This document shows positions 18,754-28,402 of a stretch of 64,000 bases of DNA, piece after piece. The DNA lies in contig NZ_CANMTH010000005.1 of the NCBI RefSeq assembly GCF_947500765.1, positions 211,734 through 275,733 of the forward strand, read 5' to 3'. The notes under the pieces are model-generated. The model worked only from the letters and a program-made list of their open reading frames with translations. It made no database searches and was not told the DNA's origin. Source of the stretch: an uncultured Formosa sp. GTDB lineage: Bacteria; Bacteroidota; Bacteroidia; Flavobacteriales; Flavobacteriaceae. Position 1 is the first letter of the stretch. Each line of letters starts with the position of its first letter. Both the position numbers and the translations under genes were made by a program.

Positions 18754-20436
18754 ATGATACATAAAAAATTAAGTCTTATAAAATGCCTTACATTCTTATG
18801 CTTAGTAGGTATGGTGTCTTGTAAAACAGAAACTAAAGAAGCAGAGGTTAAAGCCGTAAAAAAAGAATTACCAACTAAGCGGCCAAACATTATTTTTATG
18901 ATGTCCGACGATCATGCCTATCAAGCAATTAGTGCTTATAGTGACCGTTTAATACAAACACCTAATATAGATCGAATTGCGGACGAAGGTATTTTATTTA
19001 CCAATGCAAGTGTTACAAATTCTATTTGTGCTCCATCAAGAGCTACAATTTTAACAGGAAAACATTGTCATATACACGGAAAAGTAGATAATCTATTTCC
19101 GTTTGATGAATCTCAAGTCACTTTTCCTCAATTATTACAAAAAGCAGGATACCAAACGGCTATGTTTGGAAAATTACATTTTGGAAATAATCCGAAAGGT
19201 ATAGATGAATTTAAAATTCTTCCAGGGCAAGGACAATATTATAATCCAGATTTTAATACTAACGATGGGCAGATTACTGTAGAAGGCTATGTTACCGATA
19301 TTATTATGGATATGACCTTAGATTGGTTAGAACATAGAAGAGACGAAACCAAACCTTTTATGTTATTTTCTATGCAAAAAGCACCACATAGAGAATGGTT
19401 GCCAGCACCACGTCATTTTAAAGAATATACTAAAAAAACATTTAAAGAACCTGAAACGTTGTTTGATGATTATGAAGGACGAGGTACCGCTGCGAAAACA
19501 GCAGAAATGAATCTTTTAAAGCATATGAACTGGGCAGGAGATTCTAAATTGTATCCAGAAATGATGGAAGAATTAGGCATTAAAGATATGTCTGGTTGGG
19601 ATTTGGAAGCTTTTGAGCGAGAAGTTGGACGTATGAATCCAGAACAACGTGCTGTTTGGGATTCTGTATACAGACCAATGATGGAAGACTTTAAAACAAA
19701 GTATCCAACCATGAATGAAACCGAATTAATGAAATGGCGTTACCAACGTTACATGCAAGATTATTTAGGATGTATTGCTTCTGTAGATGAAAATGTAGGA
19801 CGATTATTAGATTATTTAGATGAGACTGGATTAGATGAAAATACGATTATTGTGTATACTTCAGATCAAGGATTTTATTTAGGAGAACATGGTTGGTTTG
19901 ATAAACGTTTTGTATACAACGAGTCGTTTAAAACACCCTTATTAATTCGTTGGCCAAACGTTATTAAACCAGGAACTACAAACACAGAAATGGTTCAAAA
20001 TTTAGATTTTGCTCAGACCATTTTAGAAGCAGCTCATATAGAAGCTCCTTCAGATATGCAAGGAGAAAGTTTAATTCCGTTATTATTAGGTAACGATGAA
20101 GAGTGGACAAGAGATGCAGTATATTACCATTATTATGAATATCCAGGTATTCATATGGTAAAAAGACATTACGCTATTATTACTCAGGAATATAAGCTTA
20201 TCCATTTTTATTACGACGTAGACGAATGGGAACTTTACGATCGTAAAAAGGATATTAATGAAATGCATAATGTTATTGATGATCCAGCATATGCCGATGT
20301 GGTTGTAAAACTAAAAAAACAACTTGTAGATATGCGTAAGCAATATGGAGACAGCTCGCAGTTAGATCAAGAAATAATAAGAAAATATTTAGAAGCAAAA
20401 GACAATCCCGATATAGAAACGGTTCCACTTCATTAG
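18754..20436 (+). CDS. S1-family sulfatase lipoprotein, GlcNAc-6-sulfatase-like
   Basis: The 560-residue product is a predicted lipoprotein (MVSC, Cys23). It has metal ligands in MMSDDHAYQA (D52-D53), formylglycine precursor C92 in SICAPSRATILTGK, KLHFG, the QKAPHREW segment, and D371-Q372 in TSDQGFYLGEHGW. EYPGIHMVKRHYAI, near the C terminus, is typical of the S1_11-like group that contains heparan N-acetylglucosamine-6-O-sulfatases. Group similarity does not prove an amino-sugar substrate. The spacing is 24 nt from the upstream GH30 and 44 nt to the downstream lyase. Confidence 0.93.
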   Translation: MIHKKLSLIKCLTFLCLVGMVSCKTETKEAEVKAVKKELPTKRPNIIFMMSDDHAYQAISAYSDRLIQTPNIDRIADEGILFTNASVTNSICAPSRATILTGKHCHIHGKVDNLFPFDESQVTFPQLLQKAGYQTAMFGKLHFGNNPKGIDEFKILPGQGQYYNPDFNTNDGQITVEGYVTDIIMDMTLDWLEHRRDETKPFMLFSMQKAPHREWLPAPRHFKEYTKKTFKEPETLFDDYEGRGTAAKTAEMNLLKHMNWAGDSKLYPEMMEELGIKDMSGWDLEAFEREVGRMNPEQRAVWDSVYRPMMEDFKTKYPTMNETELMKWRYQRYMQDYLGCIASVDENVGRLLDYLDETGLDENTIIVYTSDQGFYLGEHGWFDKRFVYNESFKTPLLIRWPNVIKPGTTNTEMVQNLDFAQTILEAAHIEAPSDMQGESLIPLLLGNDEEWTRDAVYYHYYEYPGIHMVKRHYAIITQEYKLIHFYYDVDEWELYDRKKDINEMHNVIDDPAYADVVVKLKKQLVDMRKQYGDSSQLDQEIIRKYLEAKDNPDIETVPLH

Positions 20437-20480
20437 ACAGAAACAAAATCTGTATTACAATTATATAATAGCGAATAATC

Positions 20481-23153
20481 ATGCGATTTAAAAACATTCT
20501 CAGTTTAGTTATCATTTTCCTTTTTATAGGAATACATAGTCATGCTCAACACACGTCCAATCATCCACGTTTATTTGTGGAACATCAGGATAGAGATGCC
20601 TTAATAAAAAAGATTGAGACAGAAGATTGGGCCAAAGCATCTTTTAAGGCGTTAACCTCAGAAATAGATCCTTATGTAAACCGTCATGTTACAGATCCAG
20701 AATGGATTGTGTCACGATTAGCGATGTATTGGAAAGATGGCGAACACTTTACGCAATGTTATATCAAAGATCAAAATTGGGATTATGGAGAAGGCAATGC
20801 ACCTGTGCCAACCGTACGGTTACCAGGTATGCGTACTTGGAATGATTATGTAAATGTACCTTTAGAAGATCGTATTCCGTATAATACTACGGGAGATTTA
20901 TTAGGAATTAGTCGCTCTAATGCCGATAAAACACCTGTTTTAATTCCGTATAAAGAAACCGGACATATGATTCGTGCTAACAATGCTGAAATTTTAAAAT
21001 TAGCAGAACAAGCCGCTTTTGTGTATTACATTACTCAAGATGAAAAATATGCAAAATTCTCATCAGATATCTTATGGCCATGGTTATTAGGAACGTATTA
21101 TATGCAACCACCTTTAGATCCAGAAGAGTCTACAGGCGGACCAGGAGGTTATGAGCCAGGCGGAATTATGGGCTATTATGATTATGAAGTGATTCATGAC
21201 GATAGACAAACTCCTACAGCTATAGCTTACGATTTTTTGTATGATTATTTGAATGCACATCCGCATGAACATTTAAAAACCATGAATAAAACTACATCAG
21301 AAGTTGCAGGAGTAGTCTTTAAACGTTTTATAGAAATTGGATTGATTAGAGGTGGAAAATTGGGAAATTGGAATGTAAATCGCTATAAGAATATCTTAAA
21401 TAGTATGCTTGTTTTAGAATCTAACGATTTTTATAAAGATGGAAAAGGACGTGAATATTACATCCCATTTTATACCGAAAAATCGGGAGAACATTATGCA
21501 GGCTTACCAGAAATATTAGCATACTATAATAAAACCACAGGATTGTGGCCAGAATCTCCAGGTTATGCTTCAGGAATGATTCCTACAGTATTAGAAATGG
21601 GTGTGAAATTATACAAATCTGGAGTAAATACTTTAGCCGGAAATCCAATAATTAGTAAGGCTGCATTAGCAAATTTAGGATGGTTAGATGCTCGTGGAAA
21701 CTTAGTTGTTTTTGGAGATATGCGTGGTGGTCCTGCAAATATTTCATCTTTCGAATCGCTTTTAACATATTCTACTTGGGAAGGCGATACAGAAACATCT
21801 AAAAAAATGGCCACTGTAATTCGTAAAAACATAGCCTCTGGACAATATGATAGAAGTAAATCAGATTGGAAAGGTATTGTTTTTAATCAGCCATTACCAG
21901 ATTCAGGAAGCGAATTACCATTTTATAAAGCAGCATATTCTCCATTTCATAAACATATAATTATGAGAAATGGAAATGACGAGAATAATGGGATGATGTT
22001 TACGCTTTACGGCGGAAAACATAAATCTCATTTAACAGCTAATGGTTTGGCAATGCAATTTTACGGAAAAGGTTGGGCTTTGGCTCCAGATGCTTCTGCA
22101 TACGAATCGTATTGGTCTAAAGATGCTTCGTATCATAGAGGGATATCTGGATCAAATACCATTCAGCCAGGATATAGTAGTGGAGATATTATTGTAAATG
22201 CTATGAATCCGTCTGTAGATACTACTGCAGGTTTTTATAATTCGACAGAGACCTCTAAACATGTGTCTTTTGCAGATGTTTCTGCAGCAGAAAAACGTCG
22301 TGTAGTTGCTATGATACGTACTTCTGAAACCACAGGATATTATGTAGATGTTTTTAGATCTAATCAATCAGATAACGATTATATTCATCATAATCTTGGT
22401 AATACGATGGCTTTAAAAACGACTGCAAATAGTCCGTTAACATTAGAAAAAGTGAATGATTTAGGCGTAAAGTACGATAAGAATTATACGTTTTTTAAAA
22501 ATCAAAGAAAAGTTAAGTATTCAGAGGATTTTAATGCCACTTGGACCACTACAGCAGTGTCTCCAGAATTGGAAGTAAATATGTGGATGATGGGACAAGA
22601 TAACCGTGAATTATATGTAGTCGATGCACCTCCAACAACACTTAGAGCAGATATTACTCCAGGTGCAGTTAATAAAAGTCCAGAAACAACACCAACTCTA
22701 ATTGTACGTCAGAATGGAATTAATGGACAGGATTATCCATTTGTTTCTGTATTTGAGTCTTATGATACAGGAAAGAAATCTATTCAAAATATTGAAAAAT
22801 TAGAAACTTCAGAACATTTTGTAAGTCTGAAAGTAGCATCTAAAAATAGTACTCAATTTGTATACAATTCAACAGATAATAAAGTGTATGCACCAGAAAA
22901 GAAAATGAAATTTCAAGGTGTATTTGCAGTTGCTTCAGAAAAAAATGGAGACTTTGAGTATTTGTATTTAGGACAAGGAAAGTTGTTACAACACAATAAA
23001 TATAGTATTGAAGCTGTAAACGATTCGGTTTCTGCAGAACTTATATTTGAAAACGGTATATATTATTATTCTGCAGACCAGCCTGTAATAATTAAACTTA
23101 AAAAAGGTAAATCAAAAACGTATCCTGCGGGCTCTCACATTGAAATTAAGTAA
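20481..23153 (+). CDS. Heparinase II/III-fold lyase paralogue with altered metal site
   Basis: This 890-residue protein has a signal peptide ending near SHAQ, a first domain starting NHPRLFVEHQDR, the shared EGNAPVPTVR segment (about residue 105), a helical toroid (GLWPESPGYASG) and a C-terminal beta-sandwich. It is clearly paralogous to the products at 23154 and 37295. Where those have NHxHANG, Asp and PAHNT, this one has SHLTANG (H517, T519), D537 and SGSNT (S558). By analogy with heparinase II, two of three Zn ligands are therefore replaced while the first His of the pair is kept. It may be a metal-independent lyase, have altered specificity, or be a non-catalytic partner. The next gene starts directly after its stop codon. 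Confidence 0.8.
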   Translation: MRFKNILSLVIIFLFIGIHSHAQHTSNHPRLFVEHQDRDALIKKIETEDWAKASFKALTSEIDPYVNRHVTDPEWIVSRLAMYWKDGEHFTQCYIKDQNWDYGEGNAPVPTVRLPGMRTWNDYVNVPLEDRIPYNTTGDLLGISRSNADKTPVLIPYKETGHMIRANNAEILKLAEQAAFVYYITQDEKYAKFSSDILWPWLLGTYYMQPPLDPEESTGGPGGYEPGGIMGYYDYEVIHDDRQTPTAIAYDFLYDYLNAHPHEHLKTMNKTTSEVAGVVFKRFIEIGLIRGGKLGNWNVNRYKNILNSMLVLESNDFYKDGKGREYYIPFYTEKSGEHYAGLPEILAYYNKTTGLWPESPGYASGMIPTVLEMGVKLYKSGVNTLAGNPIISKAALANLGWLDARGNLVVFGDMRGGPANISSFESLLTYSTWEGDTETSKKMATVIRKNIASGQYDRSKSDWKGIVFNQPLPDSGSELPFYKAAYSPFHKHIIMRNGNDENNGMMFTLYGGKHKSHLTANGLAMQFYGKGWALAPDASAYESYWSKDASYHRGISGSNTIQPGYSSGDIIVNAMNPSVDTTAGFYNSTETSKHVSFADVSAAEKRRVVAMIRTSETTGYYVDVFRSNQSDNDYIHHNLGNTMALKTTANSPLTLEKVNDLGVKYDKNYTFFKNQRKVKYSEDFNATWTTTAVSPELEVNMWMMGQDNRELYVVDAPPTTLRADITPGAVNKSPETTPTLIVRQNGINGQDYPFVSVFESYDTGKKSIQNIEKLETSEHFVSLKVASKNSTQFVYNSTDNKVYAPEKKMKFQGVFAVASEKNGDFEYLYLGQGKLLQHNKYSIEAVNDSVSAELIFENGIYYYSADQPVIIKLKKGKSKTYPAGSHIEIK

Positions 23154-25964
23154 ATGAAAAATAGAAATGTCATATTAAAACCGTTATTGTTATTGGCAAT
23201 TTTGGCTATGCTTTTTTGTGCAGCAAATGTAAATGCACAAGAAATTTCGCATCCTAGAATTTATACGTCTAATGTTTCAAAAACTGAATTTTTAGAACAT
23301 ATTAAAAAACAAGATTGGAAGCAAAGTTTAGTCGATAAAAAAATAAAGAATCTAGAAAAATATATCGAATTATGTAAAAATGACCCAACGTGGTTGGTTT
23401 CTAGATTGCAAATGAATTGGAAAACTAAGCACAACAAAGTATATTTAAAAGGAGGAAATTTTGATTATTCTGAAGGTTCTGCTCCTGTACCAACGGTGCG
23501 TTTTTCTGGAACGCGAGATTGGTCAACCGAGTATGTGAAACCAAGGTTTGAAGATATGGAACCGTATTTTGATGATCCTCGTGGTTATTATTTAGAGCAT
23601 AAAAAAACAGGAAAAAAAGAATGGGTGCATCCTTCTAAAATGGGACATGCTATTGAAGGTATAAACCGGAGTATTATGGATTTGGTTGCCGATGCTGCTT
23701 TTTTATATTGGATGACAGGAGACGAAAAATATGCAGAATTCGCTTTACCTGTTTACCAAACCTACATGGAAGGGATGTATTACAGAGATAACCCTATAGA
23801 TTTAACAAATTCTGGCCAGCAGCGCCTCTCTGGATTAGCAACTTTTGAAGTGATTCACGAGCAAATTCTAATTCATTTATTAACTACTTACGATTTTTTA
23901 TACGATTATTTCGAAGCACATAATGTAAACTTAGATCATAATGTGGCTGTGTTTCAAAAATGGGGAGATCAAATTATAAATAATGGTGTACCTGATAATA
24001 ATTGGAATTTATTTCAAGCGCGTTTTTTAACGTATGTGGCTATGGCATTAGATTCTAATTCGGCTTATAAAAACGGAAAAGGGCGTGAATATTATTTAGA
24101 TTTAATATTTAATACGTCTACTGAACGTCAATTATCTATCAATGAATCCTTATTGGTTTACAATCAAGAAACGGGTATTTGGCCAGAGAGTGCTTCTTAT
24201 TCTATTCATGTTATTTCTACTTTATTAAATATTGTAACCTTATTAGATCATTCTACAAATAATAACGAATTGGCTAATTTTCCAATTATAGAAAAAGCAG
24301 CATTATCGTCGTTTCAATATTTATTTCCTAGTGGTTATTCAATTGGTTTCGGAGATTCTAATCATAAACCATTACCTCCAGAAAATTTTGAATTACTAAT
24401 AGCGATGTACAGAAAATATAACGAATTAGACAAAGAAACTGTTATATCTGGTTTGTTAGAACAAATGATTGCTAAAGGAGAGTACAAAAGAAAAGCCGAC
24501 AATTTATTCGAATTATTTTTTTATGTAGATGATTTAAAATCTGTAAAAACAGATAAAAATGCATTAAACCAATTAACAACGCCAACATTTTATGCCTCGA
24601 ACGTAAGTTTGTTTAATCAGCGTTTGGGTATGGGTGATGATGCCATGATGGTGTCTACTTTTGGTTCTTTCGGAAACCATGCGCATGCAAATGGTGTAGC
24701 AATAGAATTATATGCCAATGGTTATGCTTTAGGGCCAGATATGGGGAAAGGTTCTAGTTATTGGCACGAAAATCATAACGACTATTATTCTAAATTTCCA
24801 GCGCATAATACGGTAGTTGTAAATGGTGTTTCAGACTATAATGCCATGCGCAGTTATCATCCATTTACTCTAGATCAAGCTTTTCCTAAATCAGGAATTA
24901 CACCTTCATTTAAAGGGTTAACATATTCTAAAGTGTCTTTTTTTGAACCTAAAGCAAAAGCAAATCAACAACGATTTACAGCACTTATAAAATCGAAGTC
25001 AAGTACGGGATATATTGTAGATGTATTTAGATCTAAAACACAAAAAGAAGGTAAACAACGTCATGATTATTTTTATCATAATTTAGGACAATCGCTTCAA
25101 ATTTTAGATATGAATTCTAAGGTGTTGCCTTTAAAAAGTACTGATGATTTTGGAAGTAAATATGGTGATATAAAAGGGTATGATTATTTAACTAATAAAA
25201 AGAAAATAACAACTGCTAAAGATGTAAAAGCGCTTTATAAACTTACACCCGAAAATCAGCCAGATCATCTCATGAAGCTTTGGGTAAAAGGAAGCGATAA
25301 TCAAACTATTTATACGGCAATGGCTCCAAAATCTAATGTGATTAGTAAAGGCACAGCTCCAGAAAATGTTTTAAACGATTCGATACACACATTAATTGTA
25401 AAACGAGAAGCTGAGGCTTGGAATAATCCGTTTGCTGTTGTTTTTAATCCCTATATAGAAGGTCAAGAGAATCCGATTATCAATGTAACCTATTCAAAAA
25501 TTAAAGAGAATCCAAGTACGCAAGTTATAAACGTGTTGTTGAATGATAAGAAAACCACAGATAAAATTGTTCTAAATACTTCGGAAAATGATATTGTCCA
25601 GCAAGATAATTTTTATCAACATGGATTATTATCTGTGTCTCGTTTAGGAGATAAAGAAACAAATCTTGAGTATTTATTTACTTCAGGAATTTATAAATAC
25701 AAACAATTTGGTTGGGAAATAATTGCATCGGGTAATGCTGTAACCGTATCTATAGAACGTTTAGGCGATACTTTTACTATTGAAAGCGACGGGCCAGTAC
25801 TTATTCGTTCGCCTTTTGTAAATGGTAAAAAAGAAGCAGAATTAAGACTTTTTAAAAACAATAAATTAGTAAATAAGAGAAGTGGTCAAGTAGGACGATC
25901 TAATCCAGAACAATTAGAATTTAGATTAGAAAAAGCCTATAGCAAAGTACAAATTGTGTTTTAA
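23154..25964 (+). CDS. Heparinase II/III-fold polysaccharide lyase, secreted
   Basis: This 936-residue protein has a signal peptide ending near VNAQ. After HPRIYTSN come a helical toroid with SEGSAPVPTVRFSG, GVPDNNWNLFQARF and GIWPESASYSIH, then the beta-sandwich. NHAHANG (H509, H511), D529 in ALGPDMGKG and H551 in FPAHNTVVVNG match the catalytic His and the Zn ligands (His, Asp, His) of heparinase II-type lyases. Beta-elimination of a uronate-containing chain is the expected reaction. The CAZy family (PL12, 21, 37 or another heparinase-fold family) needs profile comparison. It starts immediately after the stop of the preceding paralogue (0 nt gap), suggesting tandem duplication and coupled translation. 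Confidence 0.85.
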   Translation: MKNRNVILKPLLLLAILAMLFCAANVNAQEISHPRIYTSNVSKTEFLEHIKKQDWKQSLVDKKIKNLEKYIELCKNDPTWLVSRLQMNWKTKHNKVYLKGGNFDYSEGSAPVPTVRFSGTRDWSTEYVKPRFEDMEPYFDDPRGYYLEHKKTGKKEWVHPSKMGHAIEGINRSIMDLVADAAFLYWMTGDEKYAEFALPVYQTYMEGMYYRDNPIDLTNSGQQRLSGLATFEVIHEQILIHLLTTYDFLYDYFEAHNVNLDHNVAVFQKWGDQIINNGVPDNNWNLFQARFLTYVAMALDSNSAYKNGKGREYYLDLIFNTSTERQLSINESLLVYNQETGIWPESASYSIHVISTLLNIVTLLDHSTNNNELANFPIIEKAALSSFQYLFPSGYSIGFGDSNHKPLPPENFELLIAMYRKYNELDKETVISGLLEQMIAKGEYKRKADNLFELFFYVDDLKSVKTDKNALNQLTTPTFYASNVSLFNQRLGMGDDAMMVSTFGSFGNHAHANGVAIELYANGYALGPDMGKGSSYWHENHNDYYSKFPAHNTVVVNGVSDYNAMRSYHPFTLDQAFPKSGITPSFKGLTYSKVSFFEPKAKANQQRFTALIKSKSSTGYIVDVFRSKTQKEGKQRHDYFYHNLGQSLQILDMNSKVLPLKSTDDFGSKYGDIKGYDYLTNKKKITTAKDVKALYKLTPENQPDHLMKLWVKGSDNQTIYTAMAPKSNVISKGTAPENVLNDSIHTLIVKREAEAWNNPFAVVFNPYIEGQENPIINVTYSKIKENPSTQVINVLLNDKKTTDKIVLNTSENDIVQQDNFYQHGLLSVSRLGDKETNLEYLFTSGIYKYKQFGWEIIASGNAVTVSIERLGDTFTIESDGPVLIRSPFVNGKKEAELRLFKNNKLVNKRSGQVGRSNPEQLEFRLEKAYSKVQIVF

Positions 25965-26023
25965 AATTTATAATCTATTTAAAAATTAAACCAACTATTT
26001 AGAATTATATAAACGTATTATTT

Positions 26024-28381
26024 ATGAAGTATTTTTTAATAATTTTTACTTTGTTCTTTTTTTCATGTCACACAAAAGAAAATAATATTAGTATTTTGTA
26101 CGTGACTGCCCATAAAATAGAACAGCCTAATGGTAGTAAGGAACAACCATTTGCCACTTTAGAAGATGCCGTTAAAAAAGCTTCAGAATTAAGAGAGCAG
26201 CATGCCAATTTAAAGATTGAAATACACCTACTTCCAGGGAATTATAATTTAGAGAACGCCATAAAAATTACTCCAAAATTAAACGGAATTTCAATTAAAG
26301 GAACTGCAGCTTCAGAAGTTACAATTAAAGGATCTAAAAAGGTATCGCTTAACTGGGAAAGTTATAATGATACTATTTTTGTAGCAGATGTTGATCCTGA
26401 TTTAGATTTTGATCAGCTTATTATTAATGGCGATCCTCAAATTTTAGCGCGCTATCCTAATTATGACGAAGCGGCTCATTATTGGAACGGATCTGCAGCT
26501 GATGCCATTTCTAAAGAACGTATAGCGACTTGGAAACATCCTAAAGGAGCTTATTTTCATGCTTTACATAATGGGAAATGGGGCGGATTTCATTTTGTAA
26601 TCACAGGAGTAAACGAAGATGGAACAGCAATTTTAGAAGGCGGACAACAAAACAATCGTGGTTCTAAACCTCACGAAGAGTTTAGAATGGTGGAAAACGT
26701 ATTTGAAGAATTAGATAATCCAGGAGAATGGTACTTAGATTCAGAGACACATAAACTATACTATTGGCCAACCAAAAACATAAATTTAGAATCATCTACT
26801 ATTGAAGTCGCAGTACTTAAAGACTTAATACAAGTTGTTGGTACTTTAGAAAATCCAGTAAAAGATGTAACTATAAGCGGTATAACTTTTAAATATACCA
26901 AGCGTACCTTTATGGAAGATTATGAACCACTTTTACGTAGTGATTGGTCTATTTATAGAGGTGGTGTATTGTTTTTTGAAGGTACAGAAAATTGTAACAT
27001 AACAGATAATGAATTTACTCATTTAGGCGGAAACGTGATTATGGTAAGTAAATATAATTCAGGCTTGCTCGTTATGGGAAATCATATTCATGAAAATGGA
27101 GCTAGTGCCGTATCTTTTGTAGGAGATCCGTCTGCGGTACGTTCGCCTTCATTTAATTATGGGCAATTTGTAGATTTAAAAGATATGGATACCGTTGCAG
27201 GTCCTAAAAACGAATTATACCCTAGAAATTGTGTTGTCGAAGACAATTTAATATACCGTATTGGTAGAATAGAAAAACAAACTGCAGGAGTAGAAATTGC
27301 TATGGCAATGGATATTACAGTAAGTCATAATAGTATTTACGACGTCCCAAGAGCTGGTATTAATATTGGAGATGGTACATGGGGTGGTCATATTTTAGAA
27401 TATAACGATGTGTTTAATACCGTTTTAGAAACCAGTGATCATGGATCGTTTAACTCTTGGGGACGCGATCGTTTTTGGCTTCCTAAACGCCATAAAATGG
27501 ATAGCATAACTATGGCCATTCCTAATATGTACACATGGGATGCTGTAAAAACAACAATTATTAGAAATAATAGGTTTCGTTGCGATCATGGTTGGGATGT
27601 CGATCTGGACGATGGCTCATCAAACTATCATATTTATAATAATTTAATGCTTAATAACGGACTTAAATTACGTGAAGGATTTAATCGTGTTGCAGAAAAC
27701 AATATCATGGTAAATAACTCTTTGCATCCGCATGTATGGTTTGCTAATAGTGAAGATGTATTTAAGCATAATATTATTGGAGATGCGTATCAAGATGTGG
27801 GCTTGTTAGGTTGGGGTAAAGAATTGGATTATAATTTCTTTCCTAATGAAGTCTCTATGATGAAATCTCAAATTTACGATAGAGATTTACATAGTGCTTA
27901 TGGAGATCCGATGTTTAAAGATCCAAAACATTTAGATTTTAGTGTTACCGAAAATTCTCCAGCATTAAAAATAGGCTTCAAAAATTTCCCTATGGATCAG
28001 TTTGGAGTTCAAAAAGAAAGTTTTAAAAAGATAGCTAAAACACCTGAAGTTCCTATCTTGAAAGATCCGTCAGAAAAACAAAGTAGTCCTGTTGTAGCTT
28101 GGTTACGTAATCAGTTAAAATCTGTAGAGTCTCAGCAAGAACAATCGGCTTATGGGTTAAATTCTGCTGAAGGTGTTATTGTATTAAACATATGGAAACC
28201 AAGTCCTGCTGTTCAAAATAATGGCATTAAAAAAGGAGATGTTATTCTTCAAGCAGATGGGAAATTGGTAAAGAATGTTCAAGATTTCTTCAGCATAAAT
28301 GTAGAAAATTCTACACATGAAATGGAGTTAGTTGTTATGAGAAACCAGTCTGAGAAGACCATTAATATAAAAACAAAATAA
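26024..28381 (+). CDS. GH141-like right-handed beta-helix lipoprotein with C-terminal PDZ domain
   Basis: The 785-residue product is a predicted lipoprotein (FFFSC, Cys15). The opening SKEQPFATLEDAVKKASEL and IHLLPGNYNL are typical of beta-helix enzymes that begin by 'covering' a parallel helix. Many N-x-I/V turns follow. YYWPTKN, DNEFTHLGGN, VSHNSIYDVPRAGINIGDG and ETSDHGSFNSWGRDRFW are features I associate with GH141 (alpha-L-fucosidase/xylanase family). Residues from about 705 to the end form a PDZ-like domain (GIKKGDVILQADGKLVKNVQDF). A PDZ domain on a glycoside hydrolase is unusual and could anchor or regulate it. It lies 21 nt before a GH29 fucosidase gene, which supports a fucose-linked role. 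The GH141 call is moderate. Confidence 0.65.
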   Translation: MKYFLIIFTLFFFSCHTKENNISILYVTAHKIEQPNGSKEQPFATLEDAVKKASELREQHANLKIEIHLLPGNYNLENAIKITPKLNGISIKGTAASEVTIKGSKKVSLNWESYNDTIFVADVDPDLDFDQLIINGDPQILARYPNYDEAAHYWNGSAADAISKERIATWKHPKGAYFHALHNGKWGGFHFVITGVNEDGTAILEGGQQNNRGSKPHEEFRMVENVFEELDNPGEWYLDSETHKLYYWPTKNINLESSTIEVAVLKDLIQVVGTLENPVKDVTISGITFKYTKRTFMEDYEPLLRSDWSIYRGGVLFFEGTENCNITDNEFTHLGGNVIMVSKYNSGLLVMGNHIHENGASAVSFVGDPSAVRSPSFNYGQFVDLKDMDTVAGPKNELYPRNCVVEDNLIYRIGRIEKQTAGVEIAMAMDITVSHNSIYDVPRAGINIGDGTWGGHILEYNDVFNTVLETSDHGSFNSWGRDRFWLPKRHKMDSITMAIPNMYTWDAVKTTIIRNNRFRCDHGWDVDLDDGSSNYHIYNNLMLNNGLKLREGFNRVAENNIMVNNSLHPHVWFANSEDVFKHNIIGDAYQDVGLLGWGKELDYNFFPNEVSMMKSQIYDRDLHSAYGDPMFKDPKHLDFSVTENSPALKIGFKNFPMDQFGVQKESFKKIAKTPEVPILKDPSEKQSSPVVAWLRNQLKSVESQQEQSAYGLNSAEGVIVLNIWKPSPAVQNNGIKKGDVILQADGKLVKNVQDFFSINVENSTHEMELVVMRNQSEKTINIKTK

Positions 28382-28402
28382 ACTAAAATAAAATAAAAAA
28401 TT

